64,000 nucleotides of DNA from Nyssa sinensis (taxonomy: Eukaryota > Streptophyta > Magnoliopsida > Cornales > Nyssaceae): assembly GCA_008638375.1 (NCBI GenBank), contig CM018031.1, forward strand, positions 10,444,062 to 10,508,061, written 5' to 3'. The notes below the pieces were generated by a model. That model had not been told where the DNA came from. It made no database searches and saw nothing but the letters and a program-made list of their open reading frames with translations. Both the position numbers and the translations under genes were made by a program. Shown here piece by piece: positions 26,071 to 39,035 of the stretch (position 1 is its first letter; each line of letters starts with the position of its first letter).

Positions 26071-26321
26071 CCACGTAAGAGAGAGAAAATTTGAGAGGGA
26101 GACAAAGAACCGGCGATGTTTGTAAAAGAAATGGGTGGATAAAAACGGGGGCATAGAAAATATCGGCGCAAACTAGCAAACACCGCCAGCAGGAGAGAGA
26201 AGGGAACGCCTTTTCCCTTGCAAAGGCTGACTCGTGTCTACGAGGGCCAGTGTACGGTGTCGAAGAGGCAGCACAGCGACTCATCGTGCAGGAGCTGCCC
26301 TCTACCTGTACCCTTTTTTCA

Positions 26322-26329
26322 TATAAATC
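26322..26329 (+). promoter_or_regulatory. Candidate TATA box of the ARF gene
   Basis: TATAAATC precedes a GA/CT-rich 5' leader of about 340 bases ending at the ATG at 26691. Motif and position only. Confidence 0.35.
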
Positions 26330-26690
26330 GCCATACATTACATACACTCAATAAATACCTACCCTTTTTTATCTCTCTCTCTCTCTGATTTATGTGATGA
26401 TAACAAACGTTAAAGCTAGCACTAATAAGAGAGAGAAAGAGGAAGAGAGATAAATAGTTAGAGAGAGAGAGAGAGAGAGCGCCTGTGCTAGAGGCAAGTA
26501 GTGGGAGACAGAGGGGGATATACATGCTTGAAGGTGGTGGCGAAGGAAGGTGCACAGTCCCTGCACATTGAATGCCTCTGGTGTGAGACATCTGATTTCA
26601 TAAGAGTCCTTTGTCTTCTCTTTCTTCTTGTAACTCCTCAACCTTAAGCCTCTTGCATTCTCACCTCCTCTCTAGAGAGAGAGAGCGGAA

Positions 26691-29600
26691 ATGGATTCTG
26701 GAAATGAATCCAAAGGGTTGAGCTTGAGCCCTAAAGTGGAGACTGCCTCGTTTGAGAAAAGTAGATGCATGAACGATCATCTACATAGTAGCGACCAAGG
26801 TGACAGCCTGCGTCTTTTCATCGTTCTTTGATTATTACTTTATATATGTGTGTGTGTGTATATATATATATATATTCTTTTTAAATGTCTGAAATATGGA
26901 GGTGGTGTTCTGTTCTATGCATGGAGGGACTAGGGAGAGGCTAGAGAGCTGATAAACCAATATTTTATGATTTCTATATATTTTTGGGTGGATAAAATAG
27001 TAATTTCAGTGGATGGGACTTTTAGATGTCTTTGTCTTTCTCTATATTTCTCGAATTTATTTATTTTTAAAAAATTCAGTTGAAAAAATGTTTTGCATGT
27101 TCATCTTACATCACTTTTTTTGTTTTTTTTTTAATATTTGATTTTATGGATTAAATTTGTACTAATGATATTTCAAGTGGAGTTTTTAATTATTATTATT
27201 ATAATTATTAATCTGGAGGGATTGAATGTTTTCCCTATTTGCAAGGCTGCAACTGTGACAGCCCCCAAATTTTATAAAACTTCTCTCTTTATTTGAAATT
27301 TTTTCCCCTGTTTTGTAAATAAAAAGAATTTACATGTAAATATTTATCTTGAGAATAATATTTTTTAAAAAAAATATTAAAAAATTCTTAAAATAAAATT
27401 TTTGATTTAAAAAATTAATAATATACTTTTTCTATCTCAAAAATTTTAAAAAGAAACTTTTAAGTTTTAATACAAAAAAATTTAATGATTTAATTTCATC
27501 ATAACACTGTTTAAGAAATATTAATAATTAAATTAAAATAATTTTTAAAATACATTTTAGAAAAAAAATGATTTTTTTAAGCCATTTAAAAAATGTTATT
27601 TTTTTTAATTAAAAAATTTATTTTATGAATTATTTAATATTTTTTAAAATATATATTAAAGATTATTTCATTTTAATCAAAAATATTTTTTATCAATATT
27701 AAGTTAGAACTTAACCATTAGACTTTTTATATTAAAAACTTATTTTTTTTTGGATCTTTTAAATAAGATATCATATGTTTGTTTTTTAATTAAAAAATTT
27801 ATTTTAAAGATTTTTTAATATTTTTTAATAATTTTTTTTTCCAAATTTCTCACCTTAGAGCATTTTAACTGGTGGCTTAAATTTAAATAAAATGTGAATT
27901 TAAATCTCATGTTTTTCGATGATTACTTAAATTTAAGTTTATGAATAATTTTGTACTGATTTAAATAAAATCTTATTTAAATTTTAAATCTGAGTTTAAG
28001 TTTGAATAATGATGAAGATTTTTTTTATTTTGTGTAAATTTTTACTCAAATTTAAATTTGAGTTAGGATTTTAGACAGGATTTTCTAATTTCAAAAAAAT
28101 AAAATTCTATCCTAAATCTTGATCGAAAAAATTCTAATTCCTAAAACAAAAAAATTCTGGCTCCGCCTGTGCCTGTTTATGATTCGGAGTCTTTTCTATG
28201 ATTATTACATTAACATTTCTCTTAAATCTGCTGGGCTTTGTTGATTGTATCTTTGTTTGAAACTTCAAGTTGTATTACTCATTCAATGTTTTAGTTCCTT
28301 GTTTCCAATTGAGCCAAATGATGCCAGAGTTCTAATCCCATTCTTCCTAATATTTAATCACTTCATCATTTAATTTTAGTTGCTCATCCTGAAATGGGTC
28401 TCTCTCTTTCTCACCAAATTGACATGCATGATTTTTGAATTACATAAAATCTTCTGGGTCTTCGACTTCAAGTTGAGATCTCAGTATAGCACTTTTATAT
28501 TGTAAGTTTTCTGATCTATGATGGTGTTTTTACTGCTTAAACCTTCAAATTAGATTCTAACAGAACTGTGGAGTTCTCTTCCCATTCATCCTAATATAAA
28601 ATCAATTGATCATTTGATTTAGTTCTTAAATCTCTCACTCAGTCATCCCAAATGGTTCCCATCCCCACCCCCTCCCTCACTCTTTTCACATACAGACATA
28701 TGATTGAATTGTTCTTACTCTGTAATGGGTCCTAGGTGAAAAGGACGATTTGTACACTGAACTATGGCATGCATGCGCGGGCCCTCTGATTAATGTTCCA
28801 CGCGTTGGGGACAAAGTTTTCTACTTCCCTCAAGGTCACATGGAACAGGTTTTCTTCTTCTCTGCACCTAATTTCATTGTTATGTAATTTTTTGTTCGTT
28901 TAGCGAAAATCAACAAAAAAAAAATCTAATCCGACTGTAAATGTAATTATTAAATTTTGTCGTTCATAGCTCATTAAAAAAGAAATCATTGCAATTAGTT
29001 GAAATCAATCCAAAAAAAAAAGAACTAATGGTTCCAAAGATAATCTGGAATTCTGGATCATGCTCGCTTTATTTTTGATGTATAATCAGGGTGTACTGAT
29101 GTAAAATTCTATGTAAATAAAATTAAAGTATTATTATTTGAATTTTGATGTAGGTTGAGGCATACACCAACAAAGATGGTAAAGTGGAGATGCCGATTTA
29201 CAATTTACCTTCTAATATTCTCTGCAAGGTTGTCTATGTTCAATTAAAGGTATTTTTATCTTTTTATGTACTAATTATTACTTTTAAATGTATTAGTTTT
29301 GTCAATATATTTATTCTGGGACTGTGGATGGCATATCATTTAGGCTTTATTAGTTTCTCTGCTACAGTTTTTTTTGTTGTTTGGGTTGTATTCATGCTTG
29401 CTACATCTGATTTTGCAGGCTGAAGCTAACACAGATGAGGTGTTTGCTCAGATTACTTTGCTTCCAGAGGTTAAGGTTGTCTACTGAAATTTGGAATGGG
29501 TTCAGCAGATACTTCATGCTCAGTTTCCTTGCTAGTCTCTATTCATTGAATGTTTGAATATGCAAACATGATTTTTTTTTTTAAAAAAAAAAAAAATCAG

Positions 29601-32600
29601 TAAGTATAATATTTGTTGTATAAGATCATTTTTGAACTCTAGGAAAGATTAGCATTTTTAATTTTAATTATTATTTTTGAAATCTGTCGGGTTAGCTCAG
29701 TTGGTAAGGTCCCAAGAGGTCCCTAGTATGGGCATGCCTTACCCAATATGCAGTTCTTGGGGTAGGGTCGCATATCCGGAATTTGCTTGACAGCCACGAA
29801 CCCAAAGGAGCTGCAGTTGACAAGTCTCCGTAATTTAAAAAAAATGGAGATCATTGTGATGATTGCGATTTTTTACATGGAAAACTGTTGCACTCTCTCT
29901 CTCTAAGACATGACAGAATTCATGCATTCAAATGCTTCAGAAATTCACTTAATCTATTAATTTCTTTTGTCTTCCCTTTTTTTTTTTTTTTTTAAATGTG
30001 TGATTTCTGAATGCTTATATAATACATTTGGGTTATTGAACATGGTTAGAGCTTTGAATCCTCACCTCAAGAGGGGTCAAGTCTGGAGGATGGAACTTCT
30101 CTATCTCTGCCAACTCAGAAAAGCAAAGCATGCTCCTTTAGCAAGAGGCTCACCCAATCTGATACAAGCACACATGGTGGATTCTCTGTTCCTAAACGAC
30201 ATGCTGATGAATGCTTTCCTCCTTTGGTTGGTATTTTGTATTGATTTCCTTTTTAAATAACCACCTAATAATCTCCATAACATGATGTTTTCACCTAGTT
30301 GATCTACTTGTTGCTTTTACTATTTACCCTTTTTTTTATAAGTAATTATTAGCTTATTGAATCTGGCCGCTTTATAATCTCTCGTTCTTAACAACAAAAA
30401 CCAATAAGAATAGGAAAGTATTATTTACATTATATGGGTGTTTCGTACGTGCGGATCTTAATTGTCTTGTCTCCCTTCCAAATTCACTTCTCATTGCAGG
30501 ACAAGTCACAGCAACCCCCAGCACAAGAATTGGTGGCAAAGGACTTGCATGGATTGGAATGGTGCTTCCGCCATATATACCGTGGTATCGTCAACTTGTC
30601 TTGGACACTTCAATGGCAAGAAGTATTAGAATCATTACAATTAAAACATCATTGCATTGCATAGACAAAATCAAAACTTCTTTGTATTTCATGAACAAAA
30701 CAGAAGGGCTGTTGGTGTGGGTCATGCAGATAAATCAATACATTTTGTTTTACATAGCAATTAATTGGGCATTGTAAATAGTGGCATTATCTTAACCATG
30801 ACAAAAATATAGTGCCAAAAGAAACAAAGACTCAATGAAGTGTTAACAAGCCACAACCAACTCATTTAATGTCTAATCCAAAACAACATGGCTTGGTTCC
30901 ATGTCTAGACGATCTGCAAACAGTCCATTATTATTATTTTTGAATATTTTATGGCAATGCTTCAGCGAGGAATATAATTTTACACTTCTTATCCTTCTAA
31001 TGGTGTTGGCATATCTTAGTTCTTATTACAGATTCTTATAACATCCAGATATGTTTTTTAGCAAGTTATATTATCATTATTATCATCATGTACCTGGAAA
31101 TGTAGGTCAGCCGAAGCGACACTTGCTTACTAGTGGTTGGAGTACTTTTGTGAGTGCAAAGAAGCTTGTTGCTGGGGATGCTTGTATTTTCTTGAGGTTC
31201 CCTCTCTTTCTCCCCTTCTCTTCCCACATGCATGCTATATTCTAGTACCAATCACTTAATAAACTAATGTACGAATTACTTATGTTGGATTTTACAAAGT
31301 TTAGTCTTCCTAGTATTCTCATGATATTTGTCTATGTCTACTTGGTTGGATACTCAGTTGATCTTTTAGTAATAATAATTGAAATAATTTTTGTTTCAGA
31401 GGAGATAATGGAGAACTTTATGTTGGGGTCCACCGTGCAACTAAACCACAAAACAATACATCAGCATCTGTCATATCTGGCCATAGCATGCAACTAGGCA
31501 TACTTGCCAGTGCCTTCCATGCCATTTCTACTGGAACCATGTTTACTGTGTATTACCGTCCTTGGTAAGTTAGTACTGAGTTATGGGGTAACAATTGATG
31601 AATGGAAGACACATTAACTAGACTTGTGGTTGTAGGAGTGCCCTTGGGCATGTAGGTACTAGGTATTATTAATTCTTAGCTGAAAAATTATCTATGCATC
31701 TTCTGCAGGACAAGTCCTGCTGAATTTATAATTCCATATGATCGATACATGAAGTCGGCTGAAAATGACTATCTGGTTGGAACGAGATTCAGAATGCAGT
31801 TTGAAGGTGAAGAAGAACAAAGGTGCTCAAAGTACGTGTGAAATAATTGTCTCTCACAGTAATTATTTTCCTTCAATTCTTGCATTTGCCAATCATGGAA
31901 TTGCATATCGATATTAACATCATTCATATGACCCGGTAGTTTAGAATGATGACTGAACAGTTGGAAACTATGATAATTTTCATTGCTATAATTGTGGATA
32001 ATATCTGCCCACTGGAATCCAATCGTCTTTTATTCTATTAACTGTATAGTTTTACTAACCAGATTTGCAGGTACTGTAGTTGGTATTGAAAATATTGATT
32101 GCATCAGGTGGCCTGGTTCAGAGTGGAGATGTCTCAAGGTAATAATGTCTTCATATGTCAGTCAAGATGTTTTTTAACCTTCCAGAAAATCTAGTTTGTG
32201 TTTATTTTATATGCTTGAAACATATTCGTTTACTTGTATTATTCTCCTTTTAGGTGCAATGGGACACCACATTAGGGAAAGCCTTTTCGTCCGGAAAGGG
32301 TTTCTCCATGGAGCATTGAACCTATAGAAGTTAAGGAGGAGGACACTTATATTCTACCCCATCGAAAGAAGTCACGTCCTTTGGACCCATCAGCTCCTGC
32401 GTTTCCTGCTCTGGTCAGGGATGGTAAGAAGTAATCCTCACTCCTCATAACATATGTTTTGGGCTACAAATTTTGTGGGAAAAGAAAATTGAAGATTACT
32501 CGATGCTTTATACTATCCTTTGCTACACGTGTTGCAAATTCTCAAATTTTATTTTTTTTAAAAAAATCTGCATTCCAAGGCTTGTTGAAGAGTTTGGTCG

Positions 32601-33920
32601 AGCATGCGCATGCGCCTGAAAGACACGCGGGGGTCTTGCAAGGTCAAGAAATCAGTGCCACATGTGCTCACAAACCAGTTGCATCAACGCAACCACCATT
32701 GCCACATTTAGTTCCCCAGCCAAATCCTGGCTGGGGCCAGATGCAAGTTGGATTAGAGAATCAGCCGCGCTTTCAGATGCATGACCCATTTTATTATTGT
32801 CCTGGCTACACAGTATCAATTCCTGTTGGAATTCCTCCAAATTCAGAGCTTGCTGACTACTGGCCCCCAACATTTACCTCCCATAGAGCCCATGACAGTG
32901 TTGAAGCAAGCAGAAGCTTGTCTGTTCCAAATGTCAACTCCATCAGTTCTGTGTCTCAGGACTGGAAAGCTCCTGAAGAGAATGGTGAGATTGAAGCTCC
33001 AATCACCCAACCAAATGGCAGTGGCAGATACATGCTTTTTGGAGTTGATATATTTAATAGTCATACAGAGCTCCCTTCACCACAACTTTTGTATTCAAGT
33101 GAGCTTCATGGTCTTTGTTCTGTTCCTCCAACAGTATCTCAGTCAAGCATTTCTGAACCGAAGGTTTCAGAGGCATCTAAGAGTATTTCTGGCAACCTTT
33201 CAGAGAAACAATGCAAGAACTGTTGTTCCATCTCTAACCGAAGTTGCACAAAGGTAGTTGTTTTTGAATTTTTTTAGGATGTGTTTTGAAAGCAACTTTA
33301 AGGAAGAAGCACTGATGATTGGAACCTTTTGTTTAACTTGCTAGCTAAAGTTTTCTGATCAGGTTTTCTTGTTTCTGTTAGAAAGATATCTGAAGAAGGC
33401 AGTTAAAATCCATTCTCAAAAGCCTTTCTTCCTTAAAATTGCTTACTTACACGTGCTTAATGTGGTTGGTTTGACTATTTTGCAAAAGAAATTTTTGATA
33501 AATAGCAAACTGTTTCTTTCACAGGTACTGAAGTATGGAACTGCTCTTGGAAGATCAGTCGACCTCACGCGTTTTGATGGGTATGACGAACTCATTCGTG
33601 AACTTGACCAGATGTTCAACTTCAAAGGAACATTGATTGATGGGAGCAATGGCTGGCATGTAACCTACACAGATGGTGAAGGTGACATGATGCTGATTGG
33701 AGATTACCCATGGCCGTTGAGTACCAAATCCTTAGTAGCTGATTAAAACTATAATTTATTAGGCCATGCTTTAGTGTCAGAACTGTGTTTATCCTAATGT
33801 GCTAACTTTTTACTCCATAAATGCAGGGAATTCCAAGCCATGGTGCGAAAGCTGTTCATTCACCCAAAGGAAGATGTTGATAAATTGGATCCAAGCTCAC
33901 CAAACCCAACACTGTTATAA
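26691..33920 (+). CDS. ARF: Auxin response factor, class B (ARF1/ARF9-like), with a frameshift in exon 11
   Basis: Fourteen exons: 26691-26799, 28736-28848, 29154-29249, 29419-29469, 30050-30226, 30500-30584, 31106-31196, 31400-31564, 31709-31831, 32063-32138, 32254-32423, 32580-33253, 33525-33715, 33827-33920. All have GT-AG borders and matching phases, except that exon 11 has one surplus base. With that base ignored the protein is 737 residues. Domains: [13 protein letters not shown], a B3 DNA-binding domain ([20 protein letters not shown] ... [16 protein letters not shown] ... [14 protein letters not shown]), an ARF/Aux-RF domain ([20 protein letters not shown] ... [10 protein letters not shown]), a serine/proline-rich middle region without the Q-rich activator stretch, and a C-terminal PB1 domain ([35 protein letters not shown]). 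ARFs bind TGTCTC/TGTCGG elements and regulate auxin genes; class B members usually repress. The extra T in 32284-32287 would stop translation at 32317 after about 383 residues, removing the middle region and PB1. It could be a sequence error or a real loss. Confidence 0.9.
27856..28062. repeat. Decayed Harbinger-like MITE in ARF intron 1
   Basis: Begins GAGCATTTTAACTGGTGGC after TTA and contains the same TTTAAATTTGAGTTTAAG blocks as the other family members. The right end is not recognisable. The intron around it is extremely AT-rich. Confidence 0.4.
29689..29840 (+). repeat. SINE-like, tRNA-derived sequence in ARF intron 4
   Basis: A GC-richer block begins GGGTTAGCTCAGTTGG, which contains a perfect RNA polymerase III A-box (TAGCTCAGTTGG). 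No good B-box was seen downstream, and the block ends in an A-rich tract near 29837-29846. It does not fold as a tRNA gene. A tRNA-derived SINE remnant is the best reading. Confidence 0.45.
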
Positions 33921-36469
33921 CTGCTTCCTGTTAAGGTTCCATCCTTGTCTCATCTTCCATGGGTGAAAGCAGATCACACACACATATACTTAGCTACAAA
34001 AGTACACATTATTTCATGCAGCTATATGTTATCCATAAACAGTATTGAGTTTCCTTGTGAGATGGTGGTGCTTTGTAAAAGAAAAGGCAAAATAGTGTTA
34101 TATTAATGCTATGTTGGTTGAGAACTACAAAATTGTAAGATGTTTATTCTCGGGGACCGAAAAAGGTCTGTGATTGTTGTCAATGAAATTTCAATTACTT
34201 GAATTAGATTTTCTTTGGTTACATTCATATAGGCTTTTGATATGTTCTATTGTGCTTGTTGACTGTGTTTCCCGGTTTGAAATAAGTGCTGCATAGTAGA
34301 AATTTGATGATCTAAAGTTTGTGAGTTAACGATGATGAGAGTAGGAAGAGATGAAGTGGTGGACTAGAAATTGCATAATTTATAGACTATGAAGATTTTC
34401 TACATATGAAGTTTGAGGAGCCTGCAATGGCATGGAGTAGGAATGCTGATTGATTATGAAGATACGTACTACTAAAAAAGAGTGGAATGGTTGTACAGGT
34501 GTTGCTGTTGTATCTACTGCTGCAAACCTCTACCAACACCTAAATTGTTTTTGCCTTTTTTTTTTTTTGTTGCTATTGCTGCTGCAAATGAATCCATTGG
34601 ACTGATGCTCAATTTTGGTGTTCTTGGGTAGCAAAACCTCTTTTCTTGTTGGAATTGTTCCAATGTCACTATACTTGTCAACTTTTATATAGATTTTGAA
34701 TTTGAACTGGACTGGACTGGAATTTTTATTTTCTTTTATACAACAATGGGAGAAGGAGAATCTAATTACTATTTGTGTGCGTGCTGTTATGAAAAATTGA
34801 AAATTGAATTTATGTCAACCGATAGAAAATAGACATTTACATCATTCGAATAGGATCTCGGTCTTAGAACTGGATCTTTAAACAGGCCAATAAATCTGCA
34901 GCTTAAGTTGCACCTCCGCTAATCAGGCCTACTCACAACCAGTTAGAAATAATAGCTTCTTTCCAACTTGGCTTTAAACTATTGTACCTTTTGAAAATTT
35001 CTCTCTTTGAAAGGGGTACATATCTATCCTTTATGCTCTTAGACGACATCGTTTAAGTTTAATATAAGCCTGCTGGACCTAATAGTTTGCTTTATACTGA
35101 TAAATATTATTGTTTAAAAGCCTTTCTTCAAGAAATGCTTCATGAAAAAAAAAAAGGATAAAATAGTTTCTTAAAAAATACATATAAAGGTATTTTTTTA
35201 AGACACTTCTATGTTTACACAACTCTTTCATATTTATTCAAAATAATTAGTCTACCTTATGGCATTTCTTTGTATTAGAGAAGCATCTCTTTAACAAAGA
35301 ATATGAGTTTGAGAAAAAAAAGAAAATAAAAATTCTTGAATTATGACTTTTTTACTCTTAAAAACATGAGGGTAAATTATGCTGACTTCCCTTATATTTT
35401 TTACTGACTATAAAAATCTTTCATGAAATTTTTAAAATGATACTAATTTTTTTTATTTTATTAATAAATTATAAATACCCTTTTCTAATTTATTTATTTT
35501 TTAAATAATAAAAATTTCTCTTTTATTTATTTATTTTTTTTAACATTTTTTTAATTTTAACATATTATTTTAAATGATACTTGTTGAAATAATTTCTGAC
35601 ATGTAAAATATTTTCTAATTTAAAATATATAACCCATGTCCAAAAAAAAATAAAAAATTCTCAATACTACCTGAGCTTTTTCATAGTACCAACCACACCT
35701 ATCCCAAACTGATTTTTTTTTTTTTTAAAGAAAAAAATTCTATAGTGCCCTCGGGTAAATAAGCCTTCAATTCTTGACGCACATGCCGTCCGAAAGGTCA
35801 CCTTAGAGTCTTCTCTAATTCAAGTCGACAAAGCGATGGAGAAGAAGACCCAGATGCCCAAGTTCGAGACTTTAGGTTTCTAGACCATTGGTTGGACTCT
35901 TCCAAAGCGGTGGAGGTATGTTTCCTTAAACGATTTCAACTTTTGATTTAGACAAATTTATGGTCACTGTACATGATTAAATAACTTTAATCGGCGTTTA
36001 TTAAATACTTCTTGATTATCTTTTTCATTTTATTTTCTTACCTAAATTAAATCTTTTTCTTTTTGTTTAGTGGGTTATTTGAATCAGTATGATGATATGA
36101 TCTTTTATTGAAAGATGAATGATTCATGAAAAGGGGGATTGCTCTTGGAATTTGTTCCTTGCGAAAATACACTCAATGTGTGATGTGTTGCTTTAGATTA
36201 TTGTACATGGAAGGATGTAAGGAGATGCTTATTTGATGGAACTCAATGTGATGATTGCTCCAAGTGGTAGATCTTATTCACTCATTGCACTTCTTTAGAT
36301 GTCCATGAATTTATAGAACCTTTGCCTACTTCATTACCTGTTTGATGATTTGTTTTGTTGTTGTTGTCTTTGTAGTACGGTATTAAGGTTTAGATGTCTT
36401 GATCGCGACTTCCATTTATGAGATTGGGAAAACCATGATTGGGGTCTCAGTGGAGTTACAATTGTATTA

Positions 36470-36651
36470 GAGTATCTCCCGTGGTGACTCAAACCTGATT
36501 CAAATTTAAATTTGAGTCAAGAATCTTCTTCTGTGACTTACTCAAATTCAAACTTCAAATTAGTGTAAAATTGTTCATGAACTCAAATTTAAGTGATCAG
36601 AGCAAGAAACTCAAATTCAAACTTAAATTTGAGTAAAAATTTGAGATGCTC
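36470..36651. mobile_element. Harbinger-like MITE, 182 bp
   Basis: Starts GAGTATCTCCCGTGGTGACTC and ends TTTGAGATGCTC, flanked on both sides by TTA (36467-36469 and 36652-36654). The interior has alternating TCAAATTCAAACTT and AAATTTGAGT blocks that make much of the element self-complementary. Confidence 0.7.
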
Positions 36652-37067
36652 TTAACCATGAAGGCAGGGTTGATTGTAAAGAGCATGAAATGATATGTGC
36701 ATTTTATGGTTAAAGTATTAGGTTCATTGGATTAGTTAATAAGAGTTATTGAGTGGTTGGTATCGTATCAAGTTGTGCTTTCAGTTGGTTTGCTAATTAT
36801 TTATCTAGTTAGGTTATGCCCTCCTGTATTGATGAAAAGGGGAATGGGTGTTTGATTTAATTTCCTTGTGAAGATATGGAGGTGCCATTCTCCTCAAATT
36901 GAACCTAACGGATGAAAAGGGATTTTGATGTTTGATTTAATTTCCTTGTGAAGATGTGGAGGTCTCATTCTCTTCAAACTAAAGCTATAGGAGGTTTCGC
37001 TCCCTCAAAGCAGCCCTCTCCTCGTCTTTTTAAATTAATACATTGTAAAAGATAATAAAACCCCAGG

Positions 37068-37346
37068 ATGAAACGCGTCAGATCAAGTTCTAAAACCCTT
37101 TGGAACCATAACAGGTTTCTGCCACTGTCATCCTCCAGTTCTTCTGCAGTTGTCAACCTCCATGGCTCATACCTGCCCCAAGTAGTACTTTCTTATGTGA
37201 CTCAGAACTGGAAACATGGTACCTGCTCAAGTACCAAATCTTACGAACTCAAGCAATACACGAGAAGTCCCGGGGCTGATGTAGTGAGTGAGATTAAATC
37301 TAATAACCCTTGGGACCATAAGTCAAATTTATTGTCTCATTGGTAG
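37068..37346 (+). CDS. Unrecognised 92-residue ORF, possibly the first exon of a decayed gene
   Basis: The reading frame opens MKRVRSSSKTLWNHNRF and is rich in R, S and K with few acidic residues at the start, which resembles an organelle-targeting leader. It ends SNNPWDHKSNLLSHW before TAG. Codon composition looks more protein-like than the surroundings. Several exon-like pieces with good acceptors lie downstream (37750-37826, 37970-38038, 38354-38470), but I could not join them into one convincing frame. No family was recognised. It may be a lineage-specific gene, a non-coding transcript or a pseudogene. Confidence 0.25.
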   Translation: MKRVRSSSKTLWNHNRFLPLSSSSSSAVVNLHGSYLPQVVLSYVTQNWKHGTCSSTKSYELKQYTRSPGADVVSEIKSNNPWDHKSNLLSHW

Positions 37347-38353
37347 GTCCTCCCTTTTTTCCCGTTTTGAAATATAAAGTTTGATTGAAAAGGTGAATTT
37401 TTCCCTTTTTCCCCAATTTTTCCATGGCAATTAATTTTGTACTAAAATATAGGCCTTCCCCCTCCTTTCTCTCTCAACCAATATGTTTCAAACAATATCA
37501 TGAAATATTCTTTTAGTTTTTGCTTGTGATTATGTTGGATAATTCTATTCCTCTGTTTGTAGCTGTTGAGGAGCTTGTGCTTATCTTGTATGTCATTGAC
37601 AATATTAATTAGGGCTCTTTACCCTTGTTTAAGTTGGAACGTGTGTTGCCTAGCTCTGATATGGATGTCATTATCTGTTGTGGGCCCAAAATGTTTGGAT
37701 TTGACAAACTCAAATTATTAAGACTCATGAATGTTCCTATTACTGCAGGAAATTTTGGATAAGTTTAACTTCAATAATGTTACATTTTGCGAACAGCGTC
37801 ATTTGGTTATGACTTCTGAGCAATGAATTTGTGAGCTTGATAATGTTGTTCCATCCGCGTGCAGACTTAAGTTGTAAATTTTATTTAATAGGGCTTGAAC
37901 TTTCCTAACTGTTATTATATTAACCTCACTGAACGTTTGAATATTATGGTGGAAACTTCTCAACAGGGCTGGTTGATGAGTGGTTCAAAGACAGTTCATG
38001 GAGGATATTTCTAATCAACTTTACTGATTGGTCCTAACAGAAAAAGAAAAGAGAAAGGGAAAAAATTACTGCTTGATTGTTTAATGATGCACTTGGCTAC
38101 GCCTATGGGCTAACTGTTTTCTAAAACCCTTCCGCTTGTCTTTGTGCACATGTTACATGTGGATTCAGTTGGAACAGAAAGACAGTGTTCCCCCGGAGCT
38201 GTGTTTCTGTTCCATCTGGAGCTACCCAACACTTATTTGTGAGATGTGGTTCAGCTATTGTGAAATTAATAGAATATGCCAGCTAGCTTAACTGGTAAGA
38301 CATCTTTGTATTTCTTCTGAATGCCGTATGCTAATTTTCCAGCATCACTGCAG

Positions 38354-38470
38354 GAATCAGGGTGCCTAAGAGAAAATCTGCATAAATGCTTGGATGATGA
38401 ATATTGTCCAGAGGCAACTGATGTAGAATCAGCAAGGTTGCTGCCTGCTCATACTACTAATCTTTGGTAG
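38354..38470 (+). CDS. Exon-like fragment, possible 3' exon of the unrecognised locus
   Basis: After a good acceptor (TGCAG) the frame reads ESGCLRENLHKCLDDEYC and continues to ...PAHTTNLW before TAG at 38468-38470. The composition looks coding: balanced, three cysteines, no low complexity. Its link to the ORF at 37068 is a guess from proximity and strand. No homologue was recognised. Confidence 0.25.
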   Translation, partial: ESGCLRENLHKCLDDEYCPEATDVESARLLPAHTTNLW

Positions 38471-39035
38471 AGAAACAAACTGACCTGAGCCAGATTTTGT
38501 TAAAGATTGCTGGAGAATTGGAATCCATCTCCTATCAAGAAAGCTTTCATGGAGCATTCTCATCGACAGATGCAACAGTGAATCTAATCATCTGATTTGA
38601 TAGGGCAGGACTAGTTGCTTGACTAAACACAAGGTTTGAAACTACCTACCTGCTATTCGAGTCTTGAAATTTTTGCTTGTAGTTTCTTGTAATTAAGTCT
38701 CCTTACGTACCTTTTCTAAGGGGTGGTGTCCCTATAAGTTGTAAATAGCATATGCTTTGATATTGAGGCAAGCGGCTTGAAGGAACGATGAAAAGTGAAT
38801 TTCTAAGCGTTAAAACCTGCTGAAAGAGAGTTTGTAGTCCTTTCTCGTGATGGATGGGAAAAAAGGGTCCTTTTCAGACTGGAAATTAGTAACATGTGAC
38901 CGCAGGGAACATCCAAGAGATTGACAGTTTGGATTTTATATTCAGAGATGAACCCTTCAATTGATCACAGACCAAATTCATCTGCATGGTCAGGAATCCA
39001 TTAATTTTATTTCTTCTCTTGGGTTGGATAGTTTT

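Larger units (their letters stand above)
19623..26321. other. Intergenic region, YUC to ARF
   Basis: No protein gene is supported. After the YUC 3' UTR come AT-rich sequence, TA microsatellites (19771-19791, 20579-20603), a more balanced island at 21410-21600 with only short frames, the TRIM-like LTR element at 22176-23560, a Harbinger-like MITE at 24477-24742, and a two-copy repeat at 25943-26070 just upstream of the ARF promoter. Confidence 0.5.

Noticed and set aside
26319..26641. Minus-strand ORFs rich in Ser/Leu upstream of ARF
   Set aside because: Antisense translation of the GA-rich ARF leader.
29689..29760. tRNA gene in ARF intron 4
   Set aside because: Only the A-box is good; acceptor and T stems do not pair, so it is better read as a SINE remnant.
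17599..33920. Auxin gene cluster (YUC next to ARF)
   Set aside because: Both act in auxin biology but are 7 kb apart, with repeats between them and no sign of co-regulation; proximity may be chance.
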